DNA of 39,487 nt from Acidimicrobiaceae bacterium (GTDB taxonomy: Bacteria > Actinomycetota > Acidimicrobiia > Acidimicrobiales > RAAP-2), in assembly GCA_027314705.1 (NCBI GenBank), contig DAHVAJ010000100.1:1-39487 (forward strand). The letters are read 5' to 3'. Below, piece after piece: positions 25,337-33,584 of the stretch. Below the pieces are notes generated by a model. That model did no database searches. It had not been told where the DNA came from and worked only from the letters and a program-made list of their open reading frames with translations. Both the position numbers and the translations under genes were made by a program. Positions within the stretch are counted from its first letter, which is position 1, and the number at the start of each line of letters is the position of its first letter.

Positions 25337-27112
25337 TCAGACCCCGTCGGGATCGACGGCCACCCGCAGGCGGCCCGCCGGCCGCTCCACCGCGGCCAGG
25401 CCGTCGGCCAGGGCGGCGTGGTCGGCGGCCCGCACCAGGGCCCGCTCCCCGGGCAGGGAGGAGACCTCGAGCCGGTCCGCCCGGGCGAGGGCCCCGGCGT
25501 AGGCCGGGGCCCCCGGCCCCGACAGGAGGGCGAGGGCCCCGAACGGGGGGAGGCCGAGGACGCGGCGCACGTCCCGCTCGGACGCGGCGAGCAGCTCCGG
25601 GTCGCCGCGGACCGCGGCGTCCAGGGCCTCGTGGTCCGGCACCCGGGTCTGGACCAGGACCCGGCCGCCGCCCCGGCGCCCACCGACCAGCCGAGCGGCG
25701 CGGGCCAGGAGGGCCAGGGTCTCCTCGGCCGCGGCGAACCGCGGGGCCAGCAGGTGCTGGTCTGCGTCGAGGAGCACCACCAGACCGGCCCGGTCCACCC
25801 GGTGGAGGGCCGCCTCCGTGCCCACCAGGAGGGGCGCGTCGGCGGGCGGGTCGCCGGCCTCGGCGGTCACCTCGACGGCCGCGGTGCCGAGGAGGGCGCC
25901 GATCTCCTCGGTGGCCCGCGACACCCCGATCCGCAGCGCCTTCAGACGGGCCGAGTCACAGGCCGCGCACACGGTGGGCCGCTCCAGGCCGCACCGCCGA
26001 CAGGCCAGGCGGGCCGGCTCGCCGCCGAGGGCCACGGCCCCGCCGCAGCGGGTGCAGCGGGCCAGGGTCCCGCAGGCCGCGCAGGCCAGCAGGCGGACCC
26101 GTCCGGTGCGGTGGAGCACGCAGACCACCCGGCCGCCCGGCCGGGCCAGCTCGACCCGGGCCGCCGCCACCAGCCGCTCGGAGAAGAGCCCGGTCCGCGG
26201 GTCGTCCCCGGTGCGGTCGACCACCTCCACCACCGGCCAACCGGCCCGCTCGACCGAGCGTTCGGGCGCCACCACGGTCCGACCCTCGGTGAGGACCAGC
26301 GGGGGGCATGGGCTGACCAGCAGCACCGGTGCCCCGTCGCGCCGGCCCCGCTCGACGACCACCTCCACCGCCGACCAGGTGGGCGCCCGCTCCTCCTTCA
26401 GGGCCTCGTCGTGGGCGTCGAGCACCACCGCCGCGGCCAGCCGGGGCAGGGGGGCCCACGCCGCCACCCGGGTGCCCACCGCCACCACGCCACCGGCCCG
26501 CACCGCGTCCCACCGGTCGGGCAGCAGGGCGACCGGGGCACCGGCGGCCCGCAGGCGGGCCGCCACCTGCCCGGCCCGGCTCCGGGACGGGGCGACGACC
26601 AGCACCCCCCCGGGTCCCGTCCGGTGCACGAGCTCGAGGACGACCCGTACGGCGTCGAGGGCCGGGGCCAGGCGCACGACGGCCGGCCCGGCCGCCCGCA
26701 GGGCCGCGTCCACCAGGGCCACCGCCCCGCCGCCGGGCGAGTCCGGCGCGGGCCCGGGGTGCGGAGGTCCGGACAGGGCGCGGACCACCCGGGGCGGCGA
26801 GGCCGTCCCCAGGAAGGAGGCGAGGGGCCCGGCCCACCGCCAGGCCGCCCACTCGGCCACGGCCACCACCGGGGGGGGCGGTCCCAGCCCGCTCCAGGCG
26901 GCGAGCGGCTTGGGCTCGACCCCGGGCCCGGGCACCACCCGATCCTCCACCACCCAGCCGCCCACCCGGCGCCCGTGCAGCGAGATCCGCACCCGGTCCC
27001 CGACGGACGGCGCGCCCCACCCCTCGGGGACGGCGTAGTCGAAGCGCCGGTGGATGGCCACCACGTCGGGCACGACCCGCACGACGCGGGGGCCGGTGCC
27101 CGCCGCCGGCAC
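25337..27112 (-). CDS. priA: PriA-like primosomal protein N', helicase motifs degenerate
   Basis: Related to the replication-restart helicase PriA. 591 residues from GTG 27112. The N-terminal DNA-binding domain (about 10-105, VVRVVPDVVAIHRRFDYAVP) and the eight zinc-binding cysteines (344, 347, 353, 356, 371, 374, 382, 385) are intact. The Walker A loop is gone: the expected GxxGSGKT region reads RLAPALDAVRVV (about 147-158). The DEHD box is DAHDEA. Actinobacterial PriA proteins are known to be degenerate in this way and are probably not ATP-driven helicases. A CTG at 27136 overlapping the metK stop (CTGA) is an alternative start adding 8 residues. Confidence 0.88.
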   Translation of the reverse strand: MPAAGTGPRVVRVVPDVVAIHRRFDYAVPEGWGAPSVGDRVRISLHGRRVGGWVVEDRVVPGPGVEPKPLAAWSGLGPPPPVVAVAEWAAWRWAGPLASFLGTASPPRVVRALSGPPHPGPAPDSPGGGAVALVDAALRAAGPAVVRLAPALDAVRVVLELVHRTGPGGVLVVAPSRSRAGQVAARLRAAGAPVALLPDRWDAVRAGGVVAVGTRVAAWAPLPRLAAAVVLDAHDEALKEERAPTWSAVEVVVERGRRDGAPVLLVSPCPPLVLTEGRTVVAPERSVERAGWPVVEVVDRTGDDPRTGLFSERLVAAARVELARPGGRVVCVLHRTGRVRLLACAACGTLARCTRCGGAVALGGEPARLACRRCGLERPTVCAACDSARLKALRIGVSRATEEIGALLGTAAVEVTAEAGDPPADAPLLVGTEAALHRVDRAGLVVLLDADQHLLAPRFAAAEETLALLARAARLVGGRRGGGRVLVQTRVPDHEALDAAVRGDPELLAASERDVRRVLGLPPFGALALLSGPGAPAYAGALARADRLEVSSLPGERALVRAADHAALADGLAAVERPAGRLRVAVDPDGV

Positions 27113-27132
27113 CGCCGGGCCGTCCGCCGCCG

Positions 27133-28329
27133 TCAGAGCCCGAGCGCCTGCTTGAGGTCGTCGGCCCGGGAGGTGTCCTCCCAGGTGAACTCCTTCTCGG
27201 CCCGGCCGAAGTGACCGTAGGCTGCCGTCTTCCGGTAGATCGGCCGCTTGAGGTCGAGGTCCCGCACGATGGCCGCCGGGCGGAGGTCGAAGAGCCCGTC
27301 GACGGCGGCGGTGACGCGGGCCGGGTCGACCCGCTCGGTTCCGAACGTCTCGATGAGGACGGAGACGGGCCGGGCCACGCCGATGGCGTAGGCCACCTGG
27401 ACCTCGCAGCGGGCCGCCGCGCCCGAGGCCACCACGTTCTTGGCCACCCACCGGGCCGCGTAGGCGGCCGAACGGTCGACCTTCGAGGGGTCCTTGCCCG
27501 AGAAGGCGCCGCCGCCGTGCCGGGCCATGCCCCCGTAGGTGTCGACGATGATCTTGCGCCCGGTGAGGCCGGTGTCGGCGTGCGGGCCTCCGAGCTCGAA
27601 GACGCCGGTCGGATTGGCCAGGACGCGCAGGCCCGAGGCGTCGAGCTCGGGCGGCAGCAGCGGCTGGATGACGTTCTGGCGGAGGTCGGGCAGCAGGAGG
27701 GTCTCGAGGTCGATGCCCGGGTCGTGCTGGGTGGAGATGAGGACCGTCTCGAGGGCCACCGGCCGGCCGTCCTCGTAGGTCACGCTGACCTGTGTCTTGC
27801 CGTCCGGGCGGAGGTAGGGCAGGGTGCCCACCCGGCGCACCTGGGCCAGGCGCTGGGCCAGGCGGTGGGCCAGCCAGATGGGCAGGGGCATGAGGTCCGG
27901 CGTCTCGTCGCAGGCGTAGCCGAACATCATCCCCTGGTCGCCGGCGCCCTGGGCGTTCAGCTGGTCCTCACCGCCGGTGCCGGCCCGGACCTCGAAGGCC
28001 TTGTCGACGCCCTGGCCGATGTTGGGCGACTGCTCGTCGAGCGAGACGATGACCCCGCAGGTGTTGCCGTCGATGCCGAAGGCGTCGTCGTCGTACCCGA
28101 TGTCGAGGACGGTCTGGCGCACCAGCTTGGGGATGTCCACGTAGGTGGTGGTGGTGATCTCCCCGGCGACGAGCACCAGCCCGGTGGTGAGCAGTGTCTC
28201 GCAGGCCACCCGGCTCTCGGGGTCCTCGGCCAGGAGGGCGTCGAGCACGGTGTCCGAGATCTGGTCGGCCATCTTGTCCGGGTGGCCCTCGGTCACGGAC
28301 TCCGAGGTGAAGGTGTAGCGGCTGCTCAC
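27133..28329 (-). CDS. metK: S-adenosylmethionine synthase
   Basis: Makes AdoMet from methionine and ATP. 398 residues. N-terminal [19 protein letters not shown], signature [11 protein letters not shown] (128-138) and the P-loop-like GGGAFSGKD are intact. GTG 28329 has AGAGGA about 10 nt upstream. AdoMet is used by, among others, the SpoU methyltransferase in this window. No SAM riboswitch fits in the short leader. Confidence 0.97.
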   Translation of the reverse strand: MSSRYTFTSESVTEGHPDKMADQISDTVLDALLAEDPESRVACETLLTTGLVLVAGEITTTTYVDIPKLVRQTVLDIGYDDDAFGIDGNTCGVIVSLDEQSPNIGQGVDKAFEVRAGTGGEDQLNAQGAGDQGMMFGYACDETPDLMPLPIWLAHRLAQRLAQVRRVGTLPYLRPDGKTQVSVTYEDGRPVALETVLISTQHDPGIDLETLLLPDLRQNVIQPLLPPELDASGLRVLANPTGVFELGGPHADTGLTGRKIIVDTYGGMARHGGGAFSGKDPSKVDRSAAYAARWVAKNVVASGAAARCEVQVAYAIGVARPVSVLIETFGTERVDPARVTAAVDGLFDLRPAAIVRDLDLKRPIYRKTAAYGHFGRAEKEFTWEDTSRADDLKQALGL

Positions 28330-28365
28330 GGCTGGTCCATCCTCTTGTCGTCGGGTCGTCGGGTC

Positions 28366-28390
28366 GTCGGGGCGGCGTCGGCGCCCCGAC
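28366..28390. terminator. Hairpin in the coaBC-metK gap, possible terminator
   Basis: Perfect 9-bp stem (GTCGGGGCG / CGCCCCGAC) with a 7-nt loop, 16 nt after the coaBC stop and upstream of metK. There is no T-run. A run of GTCGTCGGG-type repeats (about 28348-28370) abuts it. It could end coaBC transcripts or tune metK. Confidence 0.4.
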
Positions 28391-28406
28391 GGCCGGGGTG
28401 CCGCGG

Positions 28407-29657
28407 TCAGCCCGGCGACAGGAGCGCGCCCACCCTAGCCAAGACGGCCTCGGCCACCCGCACCTTGGAGGCCAGCGGCACCGCGGTGACCGAGCCGTCC
28501 GCGCCCAGGATGGTCACGGCGTTGGTGTCGTGCTCGAAGCCGGCGCCGGGCGCCCCGACGTCGTTGGCCACGACGAGGTCGATCCGCTTGGCCACCAGTT
28601 TGGACCGGGCCCGCTCCTCGACGGCATCGGTCTCGGCGGCGAAGCCCACCAGCACCTGCCCGGGACGCCGGCGCCGGCCCAGCTCGGCCAGGATGTCGGT
28701 GGTCGGCTCGAGGACGAGCTCGGGCACGCCGTCGGCCTTGTGCAGCTTCGTGGTCCCGGCCTCCTTGGGCCGGAAGTCGGCCACGGCCGCGGCCATGACC
28801 ACCACGTCGGCCTCGGCCGCCCGGGCCAGCACCGCCGCCTCCATCTCGGCCGCCGTCTCCACGGCGACCACCTCGACGCCGGCCGGCGGAGCCAGGGGGC
28901 TGGCCGTGACCAGGACCACCTCGGCACCGTGCCGGCGGGCCGCGGCGGCCAGGGCGTGGCCCTGCTTGCCCGACGAGCGGTTGGTGATGAACCGGACCGG
29001 GTCGATCGGCTCCCGGGTGCCGCCCGAGGTGACGAGGACCCGCACCCCGGCCAATCCGTCGGGCGGCCGGGAGGCCCGGGGGCGGAGCAGCCCGAGCACC
29101 GCGTCCACGATGTCGGCCGGCTCGGCCATCCGTCCGGTCCCGACGTCACCGCCGGCCAGCCGGCCCTCCCCGGGGGGCACCACGGTCACGCCCCGCCGGA
29201 CCAGGACGGCCAGGTTCTCCCGGACGGCGGGGTGGTCCCACATCTCGGTGTGCATGGCCGGGCACACGACCACGGGAGCGGCGGTGGCCACCAGCGTGGT
29301 GGTGAGGAGGTCGTCGGCCAGCCCGGCCGCGTAGCGGGCCAGGAGGTCGGCCGTGGCCGGGGCCACCAGGACGACGTCGGCGGCCTGGCCCAGCCGGGTG
29401 TGCGGGAGGGGCGACGCCTCGTCCCACACGCTGGTCTGGCTCGGCTCGGAGCCGAGGGCGTCGAAGGTGGCCCGACCCACGAAGCGGGTGGCGTTGGCCG
29501 TCAGCACCGGGGCCACGTGCACGCCGGCATCGACCAGCCGACGGCAGACCTCGACGGCCTTGTAGGCGGCGATGCCGGCCGACACCCCGAGGACGACGAA
29601 GGGACGCGCCACGGCCGGGGCGTGCGGTGCCTGCTCCTCCGGTGCCGGCTCTGCCAC
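28407..29657 (-). CDS. coaBC: Bifunctional phosphopantothenoylcysteine decarboxylase / phosphopantothenate-cysteine ligase
   Basis: Two consecutive steps of coenzyme A synthesis. 416 residues. CoaC flavoprotein half (about 18-190): [13 protein letters not shown], catalytic His86 in LPHTRLG. The PxMN motif reads PAMHTEMW (133-140), and the usual active-site cysteine position in the clamp reads [13 protein letters not shown], with no Cys. CoaB half (about 203-416): [33 protein letters not shown], and KLHK in place of KxKK. From memory, the His and missing Cys also occur in other actinobacterial CoaBC. GTG 29657 has GGGGAG 4 nt upstream. Confidence 0.95.
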   Translation of the reverse strand: MAEPAPEEQAPHAPAVARPFVVLGVSAGIAAYKAVEVCRRLVDAGVHVAPVLTANATRFVGRATFDALGSEPSQTSVWDEASPLPHTRLGQAADVVLVAPATADLLARYAAGLADDLLTTTLVATAAPVVVCPAMHTEMWDHPAVRENLAVLVRRGVTVVPPGEGRLAGGDVGTGRMAEPADIVDAVLGLLRPRASRPPDGLAGVRVLVTSGGTREPIDPVRFITNRSSGKQGHALAAAARRHGAEVVLVTASPLAPPAGVEVVAVETAAEMEAAVLARAAEADVVVMAAAVADFRPKEAGTTKLHKADGVPELVLEPTTDILAELGRRRRPGQVLVGFAAETDAVEERARSKLVAKRIDLVVANDVGAPGAGFEHDTNAVTILGADGSVTAVPLASKVRVAEAVLARVGALLSPG

Positions 29658-29700
29658 GGCGCTCCCCGTCCGTCCCGTCCGGCCCGGGGGCCGGTCGGGG

Positions 29701-30036
29701 CTACTCGGTGGTGGCGTCCTCCGACGCCGTCTCGCCCTCGCCCTCGAGCAGCGCCAGCGCGGCGGCCTCGGCGGCGGCCAGCTCCTCGGGGTCGGGACGG
29801 GAGTAGGTGGCCTTCGCCTCGGCCACCTCCTCGAAGGCGATCGACAGGGGCTTGCCCGACGGGGACGAGACCTGCGGCGGCACGACCACGCCCAGGCCCT
29901 CGCCCAGCGAGTTGTAGTAGCTGTTGACCTGGCGGGCCCGCCGGGCGGCCAGGGCCACCAGGGTGAACTTGGAGTCGACCTTGTCGAGGAGGTCCTCGAT
30001 GGGCGGGTCCATGAGCGTGGTCTGGTGCTGGGCCAT
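29701..30036 (-). CDS. rpoZ: DNA-directed RNA polymerase omega subunit
   Basis: Small subunit that chaperones beta-prime into the polymerase. 111 residues. MDPPIEDLLDKVDSKFTLVALAARRARQVNSYY is spread over residues 9-41 and is typical; the second half has KPLSIAFEEVAEAK followed by an acidic Ala/Glu tail. ATG 30036 has GAAGGA 5 nt upstream. Lies in the conserved gmk-rpoZ-coaBC order. Confidence 0.95.
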   Translation of the reverse strand: MAQHQTTLMDPPIEDLLDKVDSKFTLVALAARRARQVNSYYNSLGEGLGVVVPPQVSSPSGKPLSIAFEEVAEAKATYSRPDPEELAAAEAAALALLEGEGETASEDATTE

Positions 30037-30077
30037 CTCGGTCCTTCGGGGTCGTCGGGTGGGGCGCGCCGGGCCCG

Positions 30078-30611
30078 TCAGGCGGTTCCGGTGCGGTGGT
30101 CGGCCAGTATACCGGCCACCTCGGCGGTGGCCTGGGCGACCGTCCCGTTGACCACCACGGCGTCGGCGATGGCCCGGCCGGACCGCTCCTCGGCGGCGCC
30201 CTCGGCCAGGCGCCGGGCGATGTGCGCCTCGTCGTCGCCCCGGGCCCGCAACCGCTCGGCCTGGACGGCGGGCGAGGGGGGCAGCAGCAGGATCAGGGTG
30301 GCGTCGGGGCGGAGGTGCCGGACCTGGCGGGCGCCCTGCAGGTCGATCTCCAAGAGGACGTCGCGGCCGGGGACGGGATCGGCCACCGGGGTGCCGTAGA
30401 GGTGGCCGAGGAACTCCGCCCACTCGAGGAACCCGCCGGCGGCGGCCCGGGCCTCGAAGGTGGACCGGTCGACGAAGACGTAGGCGTCCTCGGGCTCGCC
30501 CGGGCGGCGCTCCCTGGTCGTCCACGACCGGCTCAGCCACAGACGCGGATCCTCGGCCACCAGGCGGGCGGCCACCGTACCCTTCCCGGCACCGCCCGGG
30601 CCGAACAGCAC
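30078..30611 (-). CDS. gmk: Guanylate kinase
   Basis: Phosphorylates GMP to GDP. P-loop GPGGAGKGT (adenylate-kinase-like GKGT rather than the usual GKST), GMP-binding SWTTRERRPGEPEDAYVFV, then LLEIDLQGARQV and the lid NGTVAQ end. GTG 30611 is the first conventional start but leaves only M-L-F before the P-loop, so strand beta-1 would be cut short. The frame is open upstream (…SRVFVLFGP) to a CTG at 30656 that overlaps the mihF stop (CTGA). That start would give 192 residues and a complete fold. It lies between mihF and rpoZ, as in other actinobacteria. Confidence 0.93.
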   Translation of the reverse strand: MLFGPGGAGKGTVAARLVAEDPRLWLSRSWTTRERRPGEPEDAYVFVDRSTFEARAAAGGFLEWAEFLGHLYGTPVADPVPGRDVLLEIDLQGARQVRHLRPDATLILLLPPSPAVQAERLRARGDDEAHIARRLAEGAAEERSGRAIADAVVVNGTVAQATAEVAGILADHRTGTA

Positions 30612-30652
30612 GAAGACGCGGGAGCCCGGCGGGGCGCCGGGGTGCGCTCCGC

Positions 30653-30970
30653 TCAGCGGGCGGTCTCGCGCAGGAGCGCCTCTCGCTGGTTGGAGCCGAG
30701 CCCCTGGAGCCGGCGGCTCTCGGAGATGCCCACCGTGTCCATCAGCCGGCGGGCCTTCACCTTGCCGAGGCCGGGTAGGGACTCCAGCACGGACAGGACC
30801 TTCATCTTGCCGACCGTCTCGTTGGAGTCGGCCATGGTCAACAGCTCCGACAGGTTGATGGTGCCGAGCTTGAGCTTCTCCTTGACCTCGGCCCGCTCAC
30901 GGCGGACCTTGGCGGCCTTGGCCAGTGCGGCCTGGCGCTGTTCGGGCGTGAGTGCGGGCGGTTGGGGCAT
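30653..30970 (-). CDS. mihF: Actinobacterial integration host factor MihF
   Basis: Nucleoid-associated DNA-binding protein of actinobacteria, first known as the host factor for mycobacteriophage L5 integration. 105 residues. An N-terminal basic helix (AALAKAAKVRRERAEVKEKLK) precedes the H2TH-like region with LLTMADSNETVGKMKV, SVLESLPGLGKVKARRLM and GISESRRLQGLG. ATG 30970 is 7 nt after TATCGT. Its presence is one of the best markers of the phylum here. Confidence 0.96.
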   Translation of the reverse strand: MPQPPALTPEQRQAALAKAAKVRRERAEVKEKLKLGTINLSELLTMADSNETVGKMKVLSVLESLPGLGKVKARRLMDTVGISESRRLQGLGSNQREALLRETAR

Positions 30971-30977
30971 GTCCGCG

Positions 30978-31006
30978 ACGATAGCGCCTCGGCGGCGCCG
31001 GGTCAT
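30978..31006 (-). promoter_or_regulatory. mihF promoter (ATGACC - 17 nt - TATCGT), leaderless
   Basis: -35-like ATGACC (31006-31001) and -10 TATCGT (30983-30978) are 17 nt apart, and the -10 lies 7 nt before the mihF ATG. This is the best complete promoter in the window. The inverted repeat GTCA-TG-TGAC (31002-31011) overlaps the -35. Confidence 0.6.
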
Positions 31007-31036
31007 GTGACGCCGGGCCCGGGCCCCGGTGGGGGC

Positions 31037-31042
31037 GATACT
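31037..31042 (+). promoter_or_regulatory. -10-like element (GATACT) for pxpA, leaderless
   Basis: GATACT, 6 nt (GGGAGG), then GTG of pxpA at 31049. The GGGAGG is too close to the GTG for a Shine-Dalgarno. Divergent from mihF. Confidence 0.4.
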
Positions 31043-31048
31043 GGGAGG

Positions 31049-31825
31049 GTGCCGGTCGTCGACCTCAACGCGGACCTGGCCGAGGGCGAGGCGCTCACGG
31101 CGCGGGATCTCGCCGTCCTCGACGTGGTCACCAGCGCCAGCGTCGCCTGCGGCTTCCACGCCGGCAACCGGCGGACGATGCGGGCCGCGGCCGCGGCCTG
31201 CCGCGAACGCGGCGTGGCCCTCGGGGCCCACGTCGCCTACCGCGACCGCCACGGGTTCGGCCGGCGCGACCTCGACGTTCCCGCCGGCCGACTGGCCGAG
31301 GACGTCCTCGAGCAGTGGGCCGCCCTGGCCGCCGAGGCGGCGGCGGTCGGCGCCCCGGTGACCTACGTGAAGGCCCACGGTGCCCTCTACCACCGGCTGG
31401 CCACCGACCCCGAGGCGGCCGACGCGTTCGTCGCCGCGCTGGCCCCCCACGTCGGCCTGGTGGTGGGACCACCGGCCGGCGCCCTCCACCTCCCGGCCCG
31501 GGCGGCCGGCCTCCGGGTGGTGGCCGAGGGCTTCCCCGACCGCGCCTACGAGGACGACGGCGGCCTCACCCCGCGGGACCGGCCCGGGGCGGTGGTGGCC
31601 GACGGCGCCGAGGTGGCCCGGCGGGCCCGGTCCCTCGTCCTCCGCGGCGGCGTGCCCTCCGTCCACGGCCGCTGGACGGACGTCGTCGTCGACACCCTCT
31701 GCATCCACGGGGACGCCCCGGGCGCCCCGGGCGCGGCCCGGGCCGTGCGGCTGGCCCTCGAGGAGGCCGGGGTGGAGGTCCGCCCCTTCGCCCCGGGGCC
31801 GGAGCGGCCGGCCGGGCGCCCGTGA
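31049..31825 (+). CDS. pxpA: 5-oxoprolinase subunit A (LamB/YcsF family)
   Basis: With PxpB and PxpC it hydrolyses 5-oxoproline (pyroglutamate) to glutamate at the cost of ATP, clearing a metabolite formed by spontaneous cyclisation of glutamine. 258 residues. Family landmarks: VDLNADLAEGE (4-13), VACGFHAGN (about 33-41), LGAHVAYRDRHGFGRR and the YVKAHGALYH strand. GTG 31049 is chosen because the conserved VDLNADL begins three residues later. The stop overlaps the pxpBC start (GTGA). The pair sits on the plus strand between otherwise minus-strand blocks. Confidence 0.93.
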   Translation: MPVVDLNADLAEGEALTARDLAVLDVVTSASVACGFHAGNRRTMRAAAAACRERGVALGAHVAYRDRHGFGRRDLDVPAGRLAEDVLEQWAALAAEAAAVGAPVTYVKAHGALYHRLATDPEAADAFVAALAPHVGLVVGPPAGALHLPARAAGLRVVAEGFPDRAYEDDGGLTPRDRPGAVVADGAEVARRARSLVLRGGVPSVHGRWTDVVVDTLCIHGDAPGAPGAARAVRLALEEAGVEVRPFAPGPERPAGRP

Positions 31826-33504
31826 CCGGCCGGGGGCCGACGGCCCGCCCCTTCGGCGACGCCGCCGTCCTCGTCACCACCGGCGGCGTGCGCGACGCCC
31901 AGGCCCTGGCCCGGGCGGTCGAGGCCCACCGCCGCCTCGGCACCGCCCCCGTCCCCATCACCGATCTGGTCGTCGGGTGGGACAGTGTCCTCGCCGTCCT
32001 GGGCGGCCCCGACCCGGACCCGGCGGCGGCCGGGGCCTGGCTCGAGGCCACGGCCGCGGCGCCGGCCGGAGGGCCCCCGGTGGTCGACCGGGGGGGCCGG
32101 GTCCACGTCCTCCCGGTGGCCTTCGACGGCCCCGACCTCGAGGAGGTGGCCGCCCGCTGCGGCCTGGCCGCCCGGGCGGTCGTCGACCGGCTCACCGCGG
32201 CCCGGCTCGAGGTGGCCCTGGTCGGGTTCGCCCCCGGCTTCCCGTACCTCACCGGCCTGCCGCCGGAGCTGGCCGCCGTGCCCCGGCGGGCCACGCCCCG
32301 CACCAGCGTCCCGGCAGGCTCGGTGGCCCTGGCCGGCGGGTTCGCCGCCGTCTACCCCCAGGCCACGCCGGGCGGTTGGCACCTGCTGGGCCGGACCCCG
32401 GTCCGGCTCTTCGATCCCACCACCCCGCCCTTCGCCCGGGTGGCGCCGGGGGACGTCGTGCGGTTCGAGGTCGCGGACGGCCTGCCCGGCGGGGCGGACC
32501 CGGCCGCGCCGCGGCCGGCCCTCGGCCGGGACCGCGGGACCCACCTCGAGGTGGTGGCGCCCGGCGTGCTCACCCTGGTCCAGGACGCCGGCCGGCGGGG
32601 CGTGGGCGCCCTCGGGGTGCCGGCCGCCGGGGCCGCCGACCCGGAGGCGTTCGCCCTGGTCCAGGAGCTCCTCGGCAACGACCGCCGGTCGGCCGCCCTC
32701 GAGTGCACGGCGATCGGCCCCACCCTGGTGGCCACCGGGCCCGTCCACCTCGCCGTGGTGGGGGCCGGTCCCGGGGCGGTCGACCTGCGCGTCGACGGGC
32801 GCCCGGTGGACGACGCCGCCGTGGTGCCGGTGGACGCCGGGCAGGTCGTCGCCGTCGGGCCGGTCCGGCGGGGCCTGCGGGCCTACCTGGGGGTGTCCGG
32901 GGGGTTCGACACCCCCGACGTCCTCGGCTCGCGCGCCTCGGACGTCCTCTGCGGCCTCGGGCCCGGACCCCTCCGGGCCGGCGACCGGCTGCCGGTGGGG
33001 GCCGGCGCCCGGCCCCGGGCCCGGCTCTCCGGGCCCGGCTCCGGCCGGGACGCCGCGCCCGGGCCGCGGCCCCCGACGGCCGTCGTCCGGGTCCTCGACG
33101 GACCCCATCCCGTGCCCCCGGGCGTACTCGAGACCCTGGCCGACACGGTCTGGCGGGTGCGGTCCGACTCGGACCGGGTGGGGCTCCGGCTCGAGGCCGA
33201 CGACGCCACCACCCTCACCGGCGCCCCCCCGGTGGCCTCCACCGGGATGGTCACCGGGGCCGTGCAGCTCCCGCCCGACGGCCGGCCCATCGTCCTCCTC
33301 CCCGACCACGCCACCGTGGGCGGCTACCCGGTGGCCGCCTGCGTGATCGTCGCCGACCTCCCCGTCCTCGGCCGGCTGGCCCCCGGGGACGCCCTGGCCT
33401 TCGCCCGGTGCGGGCCCGGCGAGGCCCGGACCGCCCGGGCCGACCGTCGGCACGCCCTCACCGGGCGGGTGGCGGGCTGGTACCCCACGGCCGCGGCCAC
33501 CTGA
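31822..33504 (+). CDS. pxpBC: 5-oxoprolinase subunits B and C fused
   Basis: 560 residues in one frame. The first ~220 residues are PxpB (KipI/AHS1 type), with FGDAAVLV near the N terminus, GFAPGFPYLTGLP (135-147) and TPGGWHLLGRTP (182-193). From about 241 the PxpC (KipA/AHS2, biotin-dependent-carboxylase-like) part begins with LEVVAPGVLTLVQDAG and contains STGMVTGAVQLPPDGRPIV and LLPDHATVGGYPVAA. The two are separate genes in E. coli and B. subtilis; fusions are known elsewhere. The linker (about 220-240) is Pro/Ala-rich. Coupled to pxpA by GTGA. Confidence 0.93.
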   Translation: MTGRGPTARPFGDAAVLVTTGGVRDAQALARAVEAHRRLGTAPVPITDLVVGWDSVLAVLGGPDPDPAAAGAWLEATAAAPAGGPPVVDRGGRVHVLPVAFDGPDLEEVAARCGLAARAVVDRLTAARLEVALVGFAPGFPYLTGLPPELAAVPRRATPRTSVPAGSVALAGGFAAVYPQATPGGWHLLGRTPVRLFDPTTPPFARVAPGDVVRFEVADGLPGGADPAAPRPALGRDRGTHLEVVAPGVLTLVQDAGRRGVGALGVPAAGAADPEAFALVQELLGNDRRSAALECTAIGPTLVATGPVHLAVVGAGPGAVDLRVDGRPVDDAAVVPVDAGQVVAVGPVRRGLRAYLGVSGGFDTPDVLGSRASDVLCGLGPGPLRAGDRLPVGAGARPRARLSGPGSGRDAAPGPRPPTAVVRVLDGPHPVPPGVLETLADTVWRVRSDSDRVGLRLEADDATTLTGAPPVASTGMVTGAVQLPPDGRPIVLLPDHATVGGYPVAACVIVADLPVLGRLAPGDALAFARCGPGEARTARADRRHALTGRVAGWYPTAAAT

Positions 33505-33584
33505 CGCGGGCCTCCACTCCCCCACCCGTGGCACGATGGGTCCGACGGGTCCGGGTGGACGCGCCCGCGACCGGAGGAGGAGCC

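Noticed and set aside
28330-28406. SAM riboswitch before metK
   Set aside because: Only 77 nt, dominated by a simple GTCGTCGGG repeat and one hairpin; no conserved SAM-binding core could be seen.
33505-33584. Separate promoter for the unrecognised gene (CACGAT near 33533)
   Set aside because: Poor match to TANNNT and no matching -35; read-through from pxpBC is as likely.
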